From CAYNRE01 sp964399535 (GTDB taxonomy: Bacteria > Planctomycetota > Planctomycetia > Pirellulales > CAYNRE01): a DNA stretch of 64,000 nucleotides. Positions 49,602 to 59,096 of this stretch are shown here, piece after piece. Position 1 is the stretch's first letter. Every line of letters begins with the position of its first letter. Location of the stretch: contig CAYNRE010000037.1 in NCBI GenBank assembly GCA_964399535.1, positions 62,001 through 126,000 on the forward strand. Direction: 5' to 3'. The notes beneath the pieces were generated by a model that searched no databases, was not told the origin of the DNA, and worked only from the letters and a program-made list of their open reading frames with translations. A program made the translations under genes and the position numbers.

Positions 49602-50588
49602 TTAGCTTGGCGAGGAGGTGCCGTCGGTCAGGGCCCCCTTGTGGCGATCTTCGCGGCGTTTGGCCACGATGCTGGCCACGATCGAGACGGCGATCAGCGA
49701 GGCGATGACCACCAGCGAGGCCCAATCGGGTAGCGGCCACCAGTGGTGGTCCCACCACTTGATAATCATCTTGGTCCCGATGAAGACCAGGATCGCAGCC
49801 AGGCCGTAGTGCAGGTAGCGGAACATATCCATCACGCCGGCCAGCAGGAAGTAGAGCGCCCGCAGCCCGAGGATGGCGAAGATATTCGAGGTGAAGACGA
49901 TGAAGCGATCCTGAGTGATGCCGAAGATGGCCGGCACGCTGTCGACGGCGAACAGCACGTCGGTGCTTTCCACGACCAACAGCACCAGGAACAGCGGGGT
50001 AACGCACAACTTGCCGTCGAGGCGGACGAAGAATCGCTCGCCATGATCGCCCGAGGCGATGGGCAGCAGTTTTCGCGCCAGCCGCAACACGGGGTTGTGC
50101 TCGGGGTCGACGTCCGAATCGCTGCTGACGGCCAGCTTGACCCCGGTGTACACCAGGAAAATGCCGAACACGGCGGCCATCCAGTGGAACCGCTCGAGCA
50201 GTTCCCCGCCCACCATGACAAAGGTGAGCCGCATGGCCACGGCCCCCAAAATGCCCCAGAACAAGATGCGGTACTGGTACTTCTTGGGAACCTTGAAATA
50301 ACCGAAGATCACCGCGAACACGAACACGTTGTCGATCGAGAGCGACCACTCGATCAGGTAGCCGGTGAGAAAGAGCTGGGCGACGTGAAACCCCTGCCAG
50401 AACCAAAGCAGGGCGTTGAACACCAGTGCCAGCGAGCACCACATCAGGGTGCCCCAGGCCGCCTCGCGGACCGTGGTTTCACGCGAATGGCGGTGGAAAA
50501 CCCCCAGGTCGAGCACCAGCAGGACGGCGACCACGGCACCGAATCCGAGCCAGTGGGCCAAGGTGGCGTCGACCAATTGTCCGTTCAA
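49602..50588 (-). CDS. TerC/Alx-family membrane protein
   Basis: 328 residues with eight to nine membrane helices and the TerC signature in two repeats: LTGYLIEWSLSIDNVFVFAVIF and VVESTDVLFAVDSVPAIFGIT, each with acidic residues placed for metal binding. Family members export or handle manganese. The start is a TTG at 50588 preceded by AAAGGATG; the frame upstream is a low-complexity leader. No yybP-ykoY manganese riboswitch is visible upstream. Confidence 0.88.
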   Translation of the reverse strand: MNGQLVDATLAHWLGFGAVVAVLLVLDLGVFHRHSRETTVREAAWGTLMWCSLALVFNALLWFWQGFHVAQLFLTGYLIEWSLSIDNVFVFAVIFGYFKVPKKYQYRILFWGILGAVAMRLTFVMVGGELLERFHWMAAVFGIFLVYTGVKLAVSSDSDVDPEHNPVLRLARKLLPIASGDHGERFFVRLDGKLCVTPLFLVLLVVESTDVLFAVDSVPAIFGITQDRFIVFTSNIFAILGLRALYFLLAGVMDMFRYLHYGLAAILVFIGTKMIIKWWDHHWWPLPDWASLVVIASLIAVSIVASIVAKRREDRHKGALTDGTSSPS

Positions 50589-50791
50589 CGAAGCATCCTT
50601 TCGGGGACCTGGAATGCCCGCGGGGGCCTCAGTCGTGGGTCGAGCCGAGGCCGCGCCGGCGGGGATGAGCTGGCCAAGTCGATCGGGCTTCGGGCCGCAC
50701 CGGTACCGCGTCAGGCGCGGCGACCCAACCAAACCGTCAGCGGGCCACGGCAAAACGGAACTGGCGGAAGCCTAACAAGGGCCGCCCGGGG

Positions 50792-51115
50792 TTACCAGCC
50801 CATGACCATATTCGACTCGATCACCCGGCGGGCCCGTTCCAGGTCGGTGCCGGTCTCGTGCATGTACAGGCGAATGGCGTGCAGCTTGTCGCCCGAGGCC
50901 TTGGCCAGGCAATCGCGGGCCACGCCGCAAACCTCGACGTTGCCCGAGAGCCCCAGGGCGCTTTTGGAAATCACCCAGGTATCGCGGGGGCGTTTGGTCA
51001 GCCGGAGCATGCGTTCGCTGGGATACGCATCTTGCACCACGCTGGTGGCGGCCGCCTCGGAATCGGCCCAGGTGATGATAATGTGATTCTCGGTTTCGAC
51101 CTCGTAGAGCGGCAT
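50792..51115 (-). CDS. Small uncharacterised protein, 107 aa
   Basis: A compact, soluble-looking protein with mixed helices and strands (MPLYEVETENHIIITWADSEAAATSVV). It has two Cys in EVCGVARDCLAKA. A strong GGGAGAC SD seven bases before the ATG supports it as real, and a longer frame from 51337 is rejected. No family recognised. It follows the four-gene operon on the same strand after a 280-bp gap. Confidence 0.6.
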   Translation of the reverse strand: MPLYEVETENHIIITWADSEAAATSVVQDAYPSERMLRLTKRPRDTWVISKSALGLSGNVEVCGVARDCLAKASGDKLHAIRLYMHETGTDLERARRVIESNMVMGW

Positions 51116-51396
51116 GGCAGGTCTCCCTAAGACGGGGTGTGGTGTGCCAATCGCCGGGCCTGGGGGGTCGTGCGACTTGAGGCGCCCCAGAGCAGCCCCA
51201 ACCGGATCGAACCAGCGCCCCGCCACCCGTGTGACGGCATTGATCGAGCTGGTGGGCTCGGCTATGAACTCTGTGTGAAGCATGGTAAGGCCCCCGCCGC
51301 GAGGCGTCAACGAGCACGCCTCGCTCGGCCCGGGCAATCGGTCGAACCCGCCGGCAATCGGCCCGGGAAATCGCTAGAACCCTTGGGGGGAACGCC

Positions 51397-52245
51397 TCAA
51401 ACCGGGCTATGCAGCTCGGTCCGGCCCTGGGCATCGACCGATAGCAGGCCGCCGTCGGGTACCTCGGTCCAGCGATCGGCGGTCGAGGGTTCCGATCCGA
51501 TGGCCACGGCCCAATAGGGCTGCCCAGCGGGAGGTTGGGCCGCCGGCGCTCCGCCGCCTTGCCAAGCGGGAGGCCGCTGGAGCCGGGTCCACCAGAGCGT
51601 TCGCTTCCAACGGCTGGCCACCAGCGTCTGGCCGTCGGTGATCAGCAGGTTTAGCGCCGTGGGACGCTCTTCGCCGCTGACGGGCGTGGCGGCCACCAGG
51701 TCGTGTATCACCTGGCTCACCGTTTGCGCCAGCAACGCCGGGTCGCAGGCGGCACCGCTGGGGGCGTCGATCGCCGCACCGGCAGCCCGGAGCCGGGCCA
51801 GAATCCAGAGGAATACCAGCTCGCTATCGGTGCTACCCGCCCGGGCCGATTTCAAATCGGGGGCCAGGTCGGCTTCGATCGCCGGGACCACCTCGCTGAA
51901 GCGCGACACGGTACCGTTGTGGACCAGCATCCAGCGCCCCCAGGTGAAGGGGTGCGTGTTGGCCAGACTTACGGTGCCGACCGAGGCAAGCCGCACGTGG
52001 GCCAGGATGGTCTGGCTGGCCAATGCGGTCACGGCCGGGCCGAACTGGGGATCGTCGCCGGCGGAGAGCACCGAGCGCATGGTTTGGGGCTGCCCCCGTT
52101 CGTACCAGCCCAGGCCCCAGCCATCGGGATGCGCTCGCCCCTCGAAGTCGGAGCGGCTCTGGCAGACCAGAGAATTGGCCTCGCAGAGGAGCGGCGCTTC
52201 AACCCGAGTCGGATGGCTGGCACGCAGGGCGAAGAGACGGCACAT
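51397..52245 (-). CDS. Class II glutamine amidotransferase, EgtC/YafJ-like
   Basis: 282 residues, an Ntn-hydrolase. Cys2 is the likely nucleophile after Met removal (MCRLFALRAS). Glutamine-binding segments follow: AHPDGWGLGWY, ILAHVRLASVG and NTHPFTWGRWMLVHNGTV, as in EgtC, which cleaves gamma-glutamyl from an ergothioneine precursor. Here it is the last gene of an operon with a GCS2 ligase, an ATP-grasp ligase and a cysteine peptidase, nine bases after the GCS2 stop. A gamma-glutamyl amidohydrolase role is the best guess; ergothioneine itself is unlikely since EgtB and EgtD are absent. Confidence 0.88.
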   Translation of the reverse strand: MCRLFALRASHPTRVEAPLLCEANSLVCQSRSDFEGRAHPDGWGLGWYERGQPQTMRSVLSAGDDPQFGPAVTALASQTILAHVRLASVGTVSLANTHPFTWGRWMLVHNGTVSRFSEVVPAIEADLAPDLKSARAGSTDSELVFLWILARLRAAGAAIDAPSGAACDPALLAQTVSQVIHDLVAATPVSGEERPTALNLLITDGQTLVASRWKRTLWWTRLQRPPAWQGGGAPAAQPPAGQPYWAVAIGSEPSTADRWTEVPDGGLLSVDAQGRTELHSPV

Positions 52246-52254
52246 GGCGGTCGC

Positions 52255-53502
52255 TCACTTCGGGGAGAACATTCGGTTTGCGCTCAGGCACTCGGCCAAT
52301 TGGCCGTACACTTGCCGCAACCGCCGGGCGCTCGGTTGCAGGCCAACCGCCTGGAGGATGCGCCGGGCTAGGGGGCCCTCGTTCACGACTTGCCCCAGGC
52401 AGGGCCGAAACTCATCGTCCAACCAGGGTGCCAGCTGCGGCGAATCCAGCAAATGGCGCCACACCTGCCCGGCCGTCGCCGGTCGCCTTCCAGCATACCC
52501 GAAGAGCTCCAGGAACGCCGAATCGTCGAGCGGGGCCTGGTCGGCCTGGTCGATGGTGCGCTGGAGCAGTTCGGCCAGGGGGGCGCACTGCCAGGCCTGT
52601 TGCCGGGCCAACGTGGCGGTGCGCTCGGCGACCAGCATGCGCACCGTGGCGGCCACGAGCGCCACGATGGCCAGGTCGGCGGCCGGGCACTCCTGGACAT
52701 CGAGCAGACGAATCTCGATCGTCTGTCGCTGGAACCGGGCGATGGCGCCCCGGGCATTGAGCCACTCGTCTTGCAGCACCTGATCCGGGTCCCAGGGGGT
52801 GATGTCCCGGTACATGGGTTCCAGGATGGTCCGCCGATAGTCGAGCGGGGTAAACACCGGTTCGGGAATCACGGTTCCGGTGATCGACGGAATTCGATCG
52901 CAATTGTGCCGATAAACCTCGAGCCGCTGGTCGAGCCGGCCGGTGGGGCGGCCCTCGCAAAGCGGCGAGCTGGCGGCCAGCGCCGGCAACAGGGGCAGTA
53001 CCAGCCGGATCGCCGCGTGCAAGCGGGCAAACTCCTGGTCGTCGGCAAACGGCAGATTGAGATGCACGCTCTGCAGGTTGGCCCAGCCGTGCCCCCGACA
53101 ATCGAAGATCCGGTCGAAGCTGGCGTAAAAGTCGCCGCCGTCGTGGGGCCAAAGCCGTGTTTGCTCGGCCGGATTCATCCAGGGGTGCATGCCGGTCGGC
53201 AGGAGCCGGGCGCCGTGCGCCGCCAGAAGGGCTTGGATTCGGCCAACGCTCTCGGCGAATTGGCCGGCCAGGCCCGAAAGCCGGGGGGCGGGCTGGGTGG
53301 TCTTGAGCTCGATGACGTGGGCCACGAGCTCGTTGGACCAGGTGACGGGGCCGGCCTCGACATCCGAGGTGACGGCGCCCTGCTGGTCGCGAAGCACCCG
53401 GTCGGCCCAGGGGCGCACGTCGAGCGTTTCGGCGTCGACGATCATGTATTCCAGCTCGACCCCGAAACAGTCGAACAGGTGGCGCGCGGCGCGGGGGCTC
53501 AC
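52255..53502 (-). CDS. GCS2-family carboxylate-amine (glutamate-cysteine) ligase
   Basis: 415 residues, glutamate-cysteine-ligase type 2 fold. The N-terminal GVELEYMIVD is the metal/nucleotide-binding Glu motif, followed by ELVAHVIELKT and HLNLPFADDQEFARL. IEIRLLDVQECPAADLAI carries the family's conserved Arg/Asp. Ligases of this family join an amine to the gamma-carboxyl of glutamate or to similar acids using ATP. The GTG start overlaps the ATP-grasp stop as GTGA, so the two proteins should be made together. Confidence 0.88.
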   Translation of the reverse strand: MSPRAARHLFDCFGVELEYMIVDAETLDVRPWADRVLRDQQGAVTSDVEAGPVTWSNELVAHVIELKTTQPAPRLSGLAGQFAESVGRIQALLAAHGARLLPTGMHPWMNPAEQTRLWPHDGGDFYASFDRIFDCRGHGWANLQSVHLNLPFADDQEFARLHAAIRLVLPLLPALAASSPLCEGRPTGRLDQRLEVYRHNCDRIPSITGTVIPEPVFTPLDYRRTILEPMYRDITPWDPDQVLQDEWLNARGAIARFQRQTIEIRLLDVQECPAADLAIVALVAATVRMLVAERTATLARQQAWQCAPLAELLQRTIDQADQAPLDDSAFLELFGYAGRRPATAGQVWRHLLDSPQLAPWLDDEFRPCLGQVVNEGPLARRILQAVGLQPSARRLRQVYGQLAECLSANRMFSPK

Positions 53503-54968
53503 GAGGCGACCCGTCCCGCCTTACGGCTCTCCAGGCGGGCCAGGAACACGTCGACAATGCGATCGTAAAGGTCCTGTTTGAGCAGTTGATCTTCGACGCC
53601 CGCGTCGAGATTGGGATTATCGTTGACCTCGATGACCCAGCAATGCTTGTCTTGCTGCTTCAGGTCGACACCGTACAGCCCGCGTCCGATCAGGTTGGCG
53701 GCGCGCAACGAGGCGCGCACCACGTTGCGCGGAGCCAGTTCGATGGGCACCGTCTCGGTGCGGCCGTAACGGCGGCGACCGGGCCCCTCGCTCTTGGTGA
53801 TCTGCCAGTGTTTGGGCACCATGTGATACCGGCAGGCATAGAGCGGACGCTGGTCGAGAACCCCGATTCGCCAGTCGAACTCGGTGGGCACGAACTCCTG
53901 GGCCACGAGCAGATCGGACCGCTCCAGATACTCTTCAGCCATGCGGCAGAACTCGTCCGCGTTTTCCACCTTGACGACGCCGCGCGAGAAGCTGGCGTCG
54001 GGCTGCTTGAGCACACAGGGAAAACCCAGCTCATGGCCCACGCTACCCAGGTTCTCTCGATGCACGATCACGGTCCGCGGAATGGGTACCCGGTGGCGGC
54101 TGAGCAACTGGGCCAGGTAGACCTTGTTCGAGCATTTGACGATCGACTCGGGATCGTCGATCACGACGAGCCCCTCCATCTCGGCTCGCCGGGCGAAGCG
54201 GTAGGTGTGGTGGTTTACCTGGGTTGTCTCGCGAATCCAAAGGGCGTCGAATTCGGCCAGCCGGGCGTAGTCGTCTCGGCCGATCCGCTCGGTGCGCACC
54301 CCCTTGGATTCCGCCGCCCGTTCGAATCGCTGCAGCGCCTTTTCGTCCGAAGGGGGGCATTCCTCCTGTGGGTTGACCAGGATTCCCAGGTCGTATTTCG
54401 GCGCGGCCCGGCGGCGGAGGCTCACCCTCCGGCCGGCGAAGTATTCGGTGGCCACGTCGATGACAAAGGCCCGGTGATGCTCGGGTATCTCGCCCACCGG
54501 AATGGGTCCGATGCTGCGCAAGTGCCACTTGTGGTTGCGCGAGAAGTGGGCCCGCAAGAGCGGGGCCTGGAACAAGTTGAACAGCCGCAGGCTGAGGCTG
54601 TTGTAGCGCTTGGCTAGGTTCTTGCCGAAGTAGATCGAGAGCGTGAACTCGTCCGAGTGAATCGGCGCCAGGCTCTCTTGGATCAGCTTCTCGATGTCGT
54701 CCGACACAAAGCGCACGGCCGACTGCGACTTCATGTCTTGGATGGTCGTCACGCTCGGTAAGGGTTTGTGCCCCCGCGCCGTGGCCAGCAGCGTGACGTA
54801 GTAGCCGGTGCTCTGGTAGCGGTAGGACCGGCACAGGTTAAACACTTTGGCCGTACGCATCTCGCCGTATTCCGGGCGAGTGAGATAGCTGCGGGCGTCG
54901 ACAACTTCCACGTCCGGCAGATTGAACGGCCATTCCTTGACGTTATTTACGACGATCAGGGTCGCCAT
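53499..54968 (-). CDS. RimK-like ATP-grasp ligase with N-terminal RLAN domain
   Basis: 489 residues. The N-terminal 190 residues match the RLAN domain that accompanies some RimK-like ATP-grasps (NLCRSYRYQSTGYYVTLLATARGHKPLPS). The C-terminal ATP-grasp has the glycine loop KQPDASFSRGVVKV, VAQEFVPTEFDWRIGVL and the metal-binding EVNDNPNLDAG. Enzymes of this class ligate amino acids to a carboxylate. It overlaps the C39 gene upstream by 26 bases and the GCS2 gene downstream by four. Likely the second bond-forming enzyme of the pathway. Confidence 0.88.
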   Translation of the reverse strand: MATLIVVNNVKEWPFNLPDVEVVDARSYLTRPEYGEMRTAKVFNLCRSYRYQSTGYYVTLLATARGHKPLPSVTTIQDMKSQSAVRFVSDDIEKLIQESLAPIHSDEFTLSIYFGKNLAKRYNSLSLRLFNLFQAPLLRAHFSRNHKWHLRSIGPIPVGEIPEHHRAFVIDVATEYFAGRRVSLRRRAAPKYDLGILVNPQEECPPSDEKALQRFERAAESKGVRTERIGRDDYARLAEFDALWIRETTQVNHHTYRFARRAEMEGLVVIDDPESIVKCSNKVYLAQLLSRHRVPIPRTVIVHRENLGSVGHELGFPCVLKQPDASFSRGVVKVENADEFCRMAEEYLERSDLLVAQEFVPTEFDWRIGVLDQRPLYACRYHMVPKHWQITKSEGPGRRRYGRTETVPIELAPRNVVRASLRAANLIGRGLYGVDLKQQDKHCWVIEVNDNPNLDAGVEDQLLKQDLYDRIVDVFLARLESRKAGRVAS

Positions 54969-55689
54969 GTCGGTCCGTCTTGCGGTCCTTGCGTGGGGTG
55001 ATGATTAAGAGATTCGCATCGTAGGTAACAATTCCCAACAGGATGGCGCACAGCAACCGGTCGATGCTCACCAGGTACTTGTGGCGCTGGCTGAGGGGCG
55101 TGGGCGAGGTCGGGTCGGCCACCAACACCTGGCGCTCGTCGGGGTGGTAACCGCAGAGCACCACGAAATGGCCCTGCGGTTCCCCCCGCAAGTCGTCGGG
55201 GTCCAGTTCCGGTCCGTACTCGCGCTGCGTGCGGTACAGGTACGTGGCACTCAAACCGGTGAGGATCGGGTGCCCGCGGAGCAGGTACTTTCGGATCAAC
55301 CCGGTGGTCAGGTCCGCCAGGCGAATCTGGCCCCCCCGCTCCAGAAACTCCAGGTAAGCCGCCGTGGCGGTGCGGAGCCGGGCCGAGTGTTTGTACTGAA
55401 GCTGTGCCCGCAGCCGTTCGGCCAGCGGGGGTGCCCCCGCTTCGAACCAGGTGGGGTCATAAATCTCCAGGTTGTAGGTGTAAATGCGGGCATCGAACCC
55501 TTGCCGTAGGGCGTGGCACCCCAAGAGCACGGCCAGGGTGCCGCCCCCCTCCAGGTGTGGAACCTCGGTCACCACGCGGTCGAGAGAAACGTCGTGCCCG
55601 TAAAAGCGATACAGCGCTTGCAGGCAGGTCGGCCCGCAGGTGGTCAGGTCGGGCTGCGGCAGGATGTCGACGTCGAGCCTGGTTTCCAC
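54943..55689 (-). CDS. C39-like cysteine peptidase
   Basis: 248 residues, papain-like double-glycine-peptidase fold. The N-terminus has QPDLTTCGPTCL with the catalytic Cys18 and oxyanion Gln12. The His lies in GHFVVLCGYH and the Asp in VADPTSP, in the expected order. There is no transporter or ATPase domain, and no signal peptide. The GTG at 55689 has GGGAGG eight bases upstream; an open frame reaching 56727 is not credible. First gene of the operon; it may trim or process the product of the downstream ligases. Confidence 0.85.
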   Translation of the reverse strand: METRLDVDILPQPDLTTCGPTCLQALYRFYGHDVSLDRVVTEVPHLEGGGTLAVLLGCHALRQGFDARIYTYNLEIYDPTWFEAGAPPLAERLRAQLQYKHSARLRTATAAYLEFLERGGQIRLADLTTGLIRKYLLRGHPILTGLSATYLYRTQREYGPELDPDDLRGEPQGHFVVLCGYHPDERQVLVADPTSPTPLSQRHKYLVSIDRLLCAILLGIVTYDANLLIITPRKDRKTDRHGDPDRRK

Positions 55690-55992
55690 GCTCGGCACCT
55701 CCCTGAGCGCCGCGTCGAGGCTGAGCTTCGCACCGCCCCTGGCACCTCCTTTGCCAGATCGGCCACTCGGGAGGAGAGGGGCTCCCCGCGAGTTCGGCTC
55801 CCAAGGAGCGCGAAAGTACGGCAAACTGGGGCGATTGTACTCCATTGCCGGCCAATCGGCCAGCACGACTTGCTCGGCCCCCGGGGGGGCCGCCGGGGTG
55901 GGAGAGCGCCGCCCGCCGCGGGCCAAGAAACGCCCCGGCCCAGCGAACTTACTACCGGACCGCGAAAAAAGGGAACGAATACGGGGACCGCC
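55690..55992. other. Divergent intergenic region of the amidoligase operon
   Basis: About 300 bp without a gene. It should contain promoters for the minus-strand operon and the plus-strand GYF-TM2 gene. Only a weak minus-strand -10 (55834-55839) was found. Confidence 0.4.
55834..55862 (-). promoter_or_regulatory. Weak candidate promoter for the amidoligase operon
   Basis: Minus-strand TACAAT (55834-55839, five of six at the -10) with TGGCCG at 55857-55862 (three of six at the -35) and a 17-bp spacer. It would start transcription about 138 bases before the C39 gene. Confidence 0.25.
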
Positions 55993-56463
55993 ATGGATGC
56001 CAACTGGTATTACGCCCAACAGGGCGTGCAGTACGGACCGCTCTCGGAGGATGACCTGCGACGCCTGGCCGGCGAGCGTCGCTTGGCGCCTAGCGACCTG
56101 GTCTGGCGAGTTGGAATGAGCGCCTGGGTCCCCGCCGCCCAGGTCAGCGGGCTGTTTCCGCCGCCTGGTTCGCCCGGAGCCCCACCCCCGCCGCTGCCAC
56201 CGGCGATGGATTCGAGCAAGCGCATCGCGGCCGGGGTGTGCGCGATCCTGCTCGGTTCGCTCGGCGTTCACAAATTCATCTTGGGCTACACCGTGCCCGG
56301 AATCATCATGTTGCTGGTCACGCTGGTCGGGGGGTGCTTTACGTTCGGACTGGCCTCGGGGGCGATGCACCTGGTGGCCCTGATCGAGGGCATCATCTAC
56401 CTTTCGAAGTCGGACCAGGACTTCTACCAGACCTATGTGCTGGGTCAGCGGCCCTGGTTCTGA
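55993..56463 (+). CDS. GYF_2-TM2 domain membrane protein
   Basis: 156 residues. Residues 4-50 form a GYF_2 domain (WYYAQQGVQYGPLSEDDLRRL), a poly-Pro stretch follows, and a TM2 domain with two helices closes the protein (LGSLGVHKFILGYTVPGIIML, then an acidic tail). GYF domains bind proline-rich peptides. The ATG at 55993 is set by the domain start. Divergent from the amidoligase operon, with no shown link. Confidence 0.85.
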   Translation: MDANWYYAQQGVQYGPLSEDDLRRLAGERRLAPSDLVWRVGMSAWVPAAQVSGLFPPPGSPGAPPPPLPPAMDSSKRIAAGVCAILLGSLGVHKFILGYTVPGIIMLLVTLVGGCFTFGLASGAMHLVALIEGIIYLSKSDQDFYQTYVLGQRPWF

Positions 56464-56531
56464 GTAAAGCGGCTGGGCCGCCGCGGGCCCGTTTCGAGCT
56501 TGACCAGCAGCTTCTCGGCTGGGGCCACGGG

Positions 56532-57056
56532 CTAGCCGCGCGCACCGGGCGCAAACCGCGCGGCGATGGCTGCCAACGCTCGCCGCATGGCCCCCCGCAT
56601 CAGCACCTTGACGATCAGCGCGGCCGCGGGCCAGGCCCAAAGACCGGTCAACTGATAGGCGTAATCCCAAGTAACCTGTACGCCGGCTGGCCTGTCGGCG
56701 CCGGCCGGTACCTCGGCAAAGGTCCAACCTCCCAGGGCTTGTCGGGAAAGCCAGGAGAGCGGCGGCGCGAAGCCGCTCACCCGGTAAGCGTGGCGCGCCG
56801 GCGGCTGCAATTCCAGCACCTGTTCTTCGAGCACGGAGCCATCGGCCAAGCGCACCTCGCGCAGCGCCCCCACCTCGAGCGAGTGGCCCGGGCGGTAACT
56901 CAGCGACTTGATCGCCGGAATCGGCCCGTAGCCGCGAAAGAATTCGACGGCTCCCTCGGGCGAGGTGCAGTATTGAAAGACGTCGCCGCGACGGGCGCCG
57001 GGAAGAAAAACCGTGGCCGAAGTGGTGAGGTGCGGCAAACCCGGGGCTCCTGGCAT
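56532..57056 (-). CDS. SRPBCC (START-like) family protein
   Basis: 174 residues with the START/SRPBCC pattern: LTTSATVFLPGARRGDVFQY, VEFFRGYGPIPAIKSLSY and WTFAEVPAGADRPAGVQVTWDYAY. A hydrophobic segment (LWAWPAAALIVKVLM) lies near the C-terminus. The domain binds hydrophobic ligands or acts as a coenzyme Q-binding or cyclase-like protein. The ATG at 57056 is the nearest before the domain. Confidence 0.75.
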   Translation of the reverse strand: MPGAPGLPHLTTSATVFLPGARRGDVFQYCTSPEGAVEFFRGYGPIPAIKSLSYRPGHSLEVGALREVRLADGSVLEEQVLELQPPARHAYRVSGFAPPLSWLSRQALGGWTFAEVPAGADRPAGVQVTWDYAYQLTGLWAWPAAALIVKVLMRGAMRRALAAIAARFAPGARG

Positions 57057-57353
57057 CGATTCAATGGGCTGGTGAAAGTTCGCGAAGGCGGCTCCATCGT
57101 TCGCTGGGCGGCCGCGGATTGCCCAGGGTAAGCGATCGACCGGGGGCTGCAACCTTCGGCCGGGCAGAGCTGGAATCGAGGGGCGACCATCGGACGCCCC
57201 CGACCGATCGAACCCGACCCGGAGGGCGGCGGCCCCCGACCGGGAGCGAGCGAGCGGGCCTGGCCCGCCTGCCGCGTCGCTGGCCGCGAAGTACACTAGA
57301 AAGGTCGCACGGGTCCAGGCGCGGTTGGCCCAAGCTAGGCGGCAAGGAAATTC

Positions 57354-59039
57354 ATGGCGCTCATGCGAATTTCGTCGATCCCGCAGATTTACCGGCACCT
57401 GACCCGGTGGCGCGAGATCATTTCGATTTTGAGCAAGTATGGATTGGCCAACTGGATGGCCACCCTCGCGCCCGATTTCGCCAAGGATCTGCTCCGGGAT
57501 CCCGAGGGGGGAATCCTGGCGCACCATACCCAGGAAGCCCGGATTCGCCTGGCCCTGACGGAACTGGGCCCCACGTTCATCAAGCTGGGCCAGGTGCTGA
57601 GTACCCGGGCCGACCTGGTGGGGGTGCGGCTGGCCGAGGAACTGCAGCAGCTTCAAAGCCAAACCCCGGCCGACCCCGGCGCCGACGTCCGCGCGCTGAT
57701 CGAAGCGGAACTAGGCCGGCCCGTGGACGAGCTGTTTGACGAATTCGACCAGCGGGCCCTGGCTTCGGCCTCGATCGGCCAGGTGCACTGTGCCCGGCTC
57801 AAGTCGGGTCAGCAGGTGGTGATTAAGGTGCGCCACCCGGGAGTGGAGCAGAAGATTCGGGTCGATCTCGACATTTTGAGCGGGCTGGCCCAACTGGCCG
57901 AGGGCTTTCCAGAGCTGAAGAACTATCGCCCCCGGGCGACCGTGGCCGAATTCCAACGAATCATTCTCCGCGAGCTGGATTTTTCGCGCGAGCTGCGACA
58001 CATGCAGCAGTTTCGCCGCAACTTCGCCGGCCGCGAGACGATTCGCATTCCTCGCCCTTATCCCCAGTTTTCGACCAGCCGGGTGCTGGTCATGGAACGG
58101 CTGCTGGGCGTGAAGTTGACCGAGCGCGAGGCGCTGTTGGCCATGGGGGTCGACCTGGTGGAAACGGCCCGCCGCGGCGCCGACTTATACATGGAGATGA
58201 TTTTCCTGCACGGCTTCTACCACGCCGATCCGCATCCCGGCAATTTGATGGTGCTGGAAAACAACGTGATCGGGTTGTTGGATTTCGGCATGGTGGGCCG
58301 GATCGACGAACAGCTCTTGGAGGATGTCGAGGAACTGCTGCTGGCCATTGGCAGCCGCGACGCCAGCCATATGACCTCGATCATTACCCGGGTGGGCCAG
58401 GTACCGGCGCAATTCGACCGGGTGGGCCTCAGCCTGGACGTGGCCGATTTCGTGGCCCATTACACCTCGCAGCAGCTCGACGAGTTCGATCTATCCGGCG
58501 CGCTGAACGAAATGACCGAAATGATCCGGCGCTACCAGATCATGCTGCCGGCGCGAATCGCGATGCTGATCAAGGTGTTGGTCATGCTCGAAGGCACCTC
58601 GCGACTGATGGCCCCCAAATTCAACCTTACCGAGGTGATGACACCCTATCAGCGGCGGCTGGCCTGGCGGCGGATGTCGCCCAAGCGCCAGTTGCGGAAG
58701 TTTCGCCGCGTGCTGGCCGAGTTTGAACACCTGCTCACGGTGTTACCCTTGGGCATGCGGGAAATACTGGAACAGGTTCAGTCGGGCAAATTCGACGTGC
58801 ACCTCGACCACCGGGGACTGGAACCGAGCGTCAACCGGTTGGTGTTCGGCATGCTGGCCAGCGCCCTGTTTCTGGGGTCTTCGCTGTTGCTCAGCCGCAA
58901 CGTGCCGCCGGTGATCAGCCTGCCCTACATGCCCAATTTGTCGATCCTGGGGCTGGCCGGATCGCTGGTGAGCTTTGCCCTGGGGATGCGGCTCTTCCGC
59001 GCCATCAACAAGTCGGGGCATCTCGATCGCCGCGGATAG
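57354..59039 (+). CDS. UbiB-family atypical kinase/ATPase
   Basis: 561 residues. The KxGQ motif reads FIKLGQVLSTRADLV, the Ala-rich loop is ASASIGQVHCARL, and the metal-binding HADPHPGNL and LLDFGMVGRI follow. The C-terminus has two membrane helices (LASALFLGSSLLL and ISLPYMPNLSILGLA), as in UbiB/AarF, which supports quinone synthesis or lipid handling. ATG at 57363 is an alternative start three codons on. Confidence 0.9.
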   Translation: MALMRISSIPQIYRHLTRWREIISILSKYGLANWMATLAPDFAKDLLRDPEGGILAHHTQEARIRLALTELGPTFIKLGQVLSTRADLVGVRLAEELQQLQSQTPADPGADVRALIEAELGRPVDELFDEFDQRALASASIGQVHCARLKSGQQVVIKVRHPGVEQKIRVDLDILSGLAQLAEGFPELKNYRPRATVAEFQRIILRELDFSRELRHMQQFRRNFAGRETIRIPRPYPQFSTSRVLVMERLLGVKLTEREALLAMGVDLVETARRGADLYMEMIFLHGFYHADPHPGNLMVLENNVIGLLDFGMVGRIDEQLLEDVEELLLAIGSRDASHMTSIITRVGQVPAQFDRVGLSLDVADFVAHYTSQQLDEFDLSGALNEMTEMIRRYQIMLPARIAMLIKVLVMLEGTSRLMAPKFNLTEVMTPYQRRLAWRRMSPKRQLRKFRRVLAEFEHLLTVLPLGMREILEQVQSGKFDVHLDHRGLEPSVNRLVFGMLASALFLGSSLLLSRNVPPVISLPYMPNLSILGLAGSLVSFALGMRLFRAINKSGHLDRRG

Positions 59040-59096
59040 GCCAACTGCCCACCCAAGGCGCCGCGGGTCGGAAATGGCGGTCCCCCCAACCGGCCT

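Noticed and set aside
50589..50791. yybP-ykoY (manganese) riboswitch before the TerC gene
   Set aside because: The characteristic GGGGAG loop and paired conserved core are not visible in the upstream DNA.
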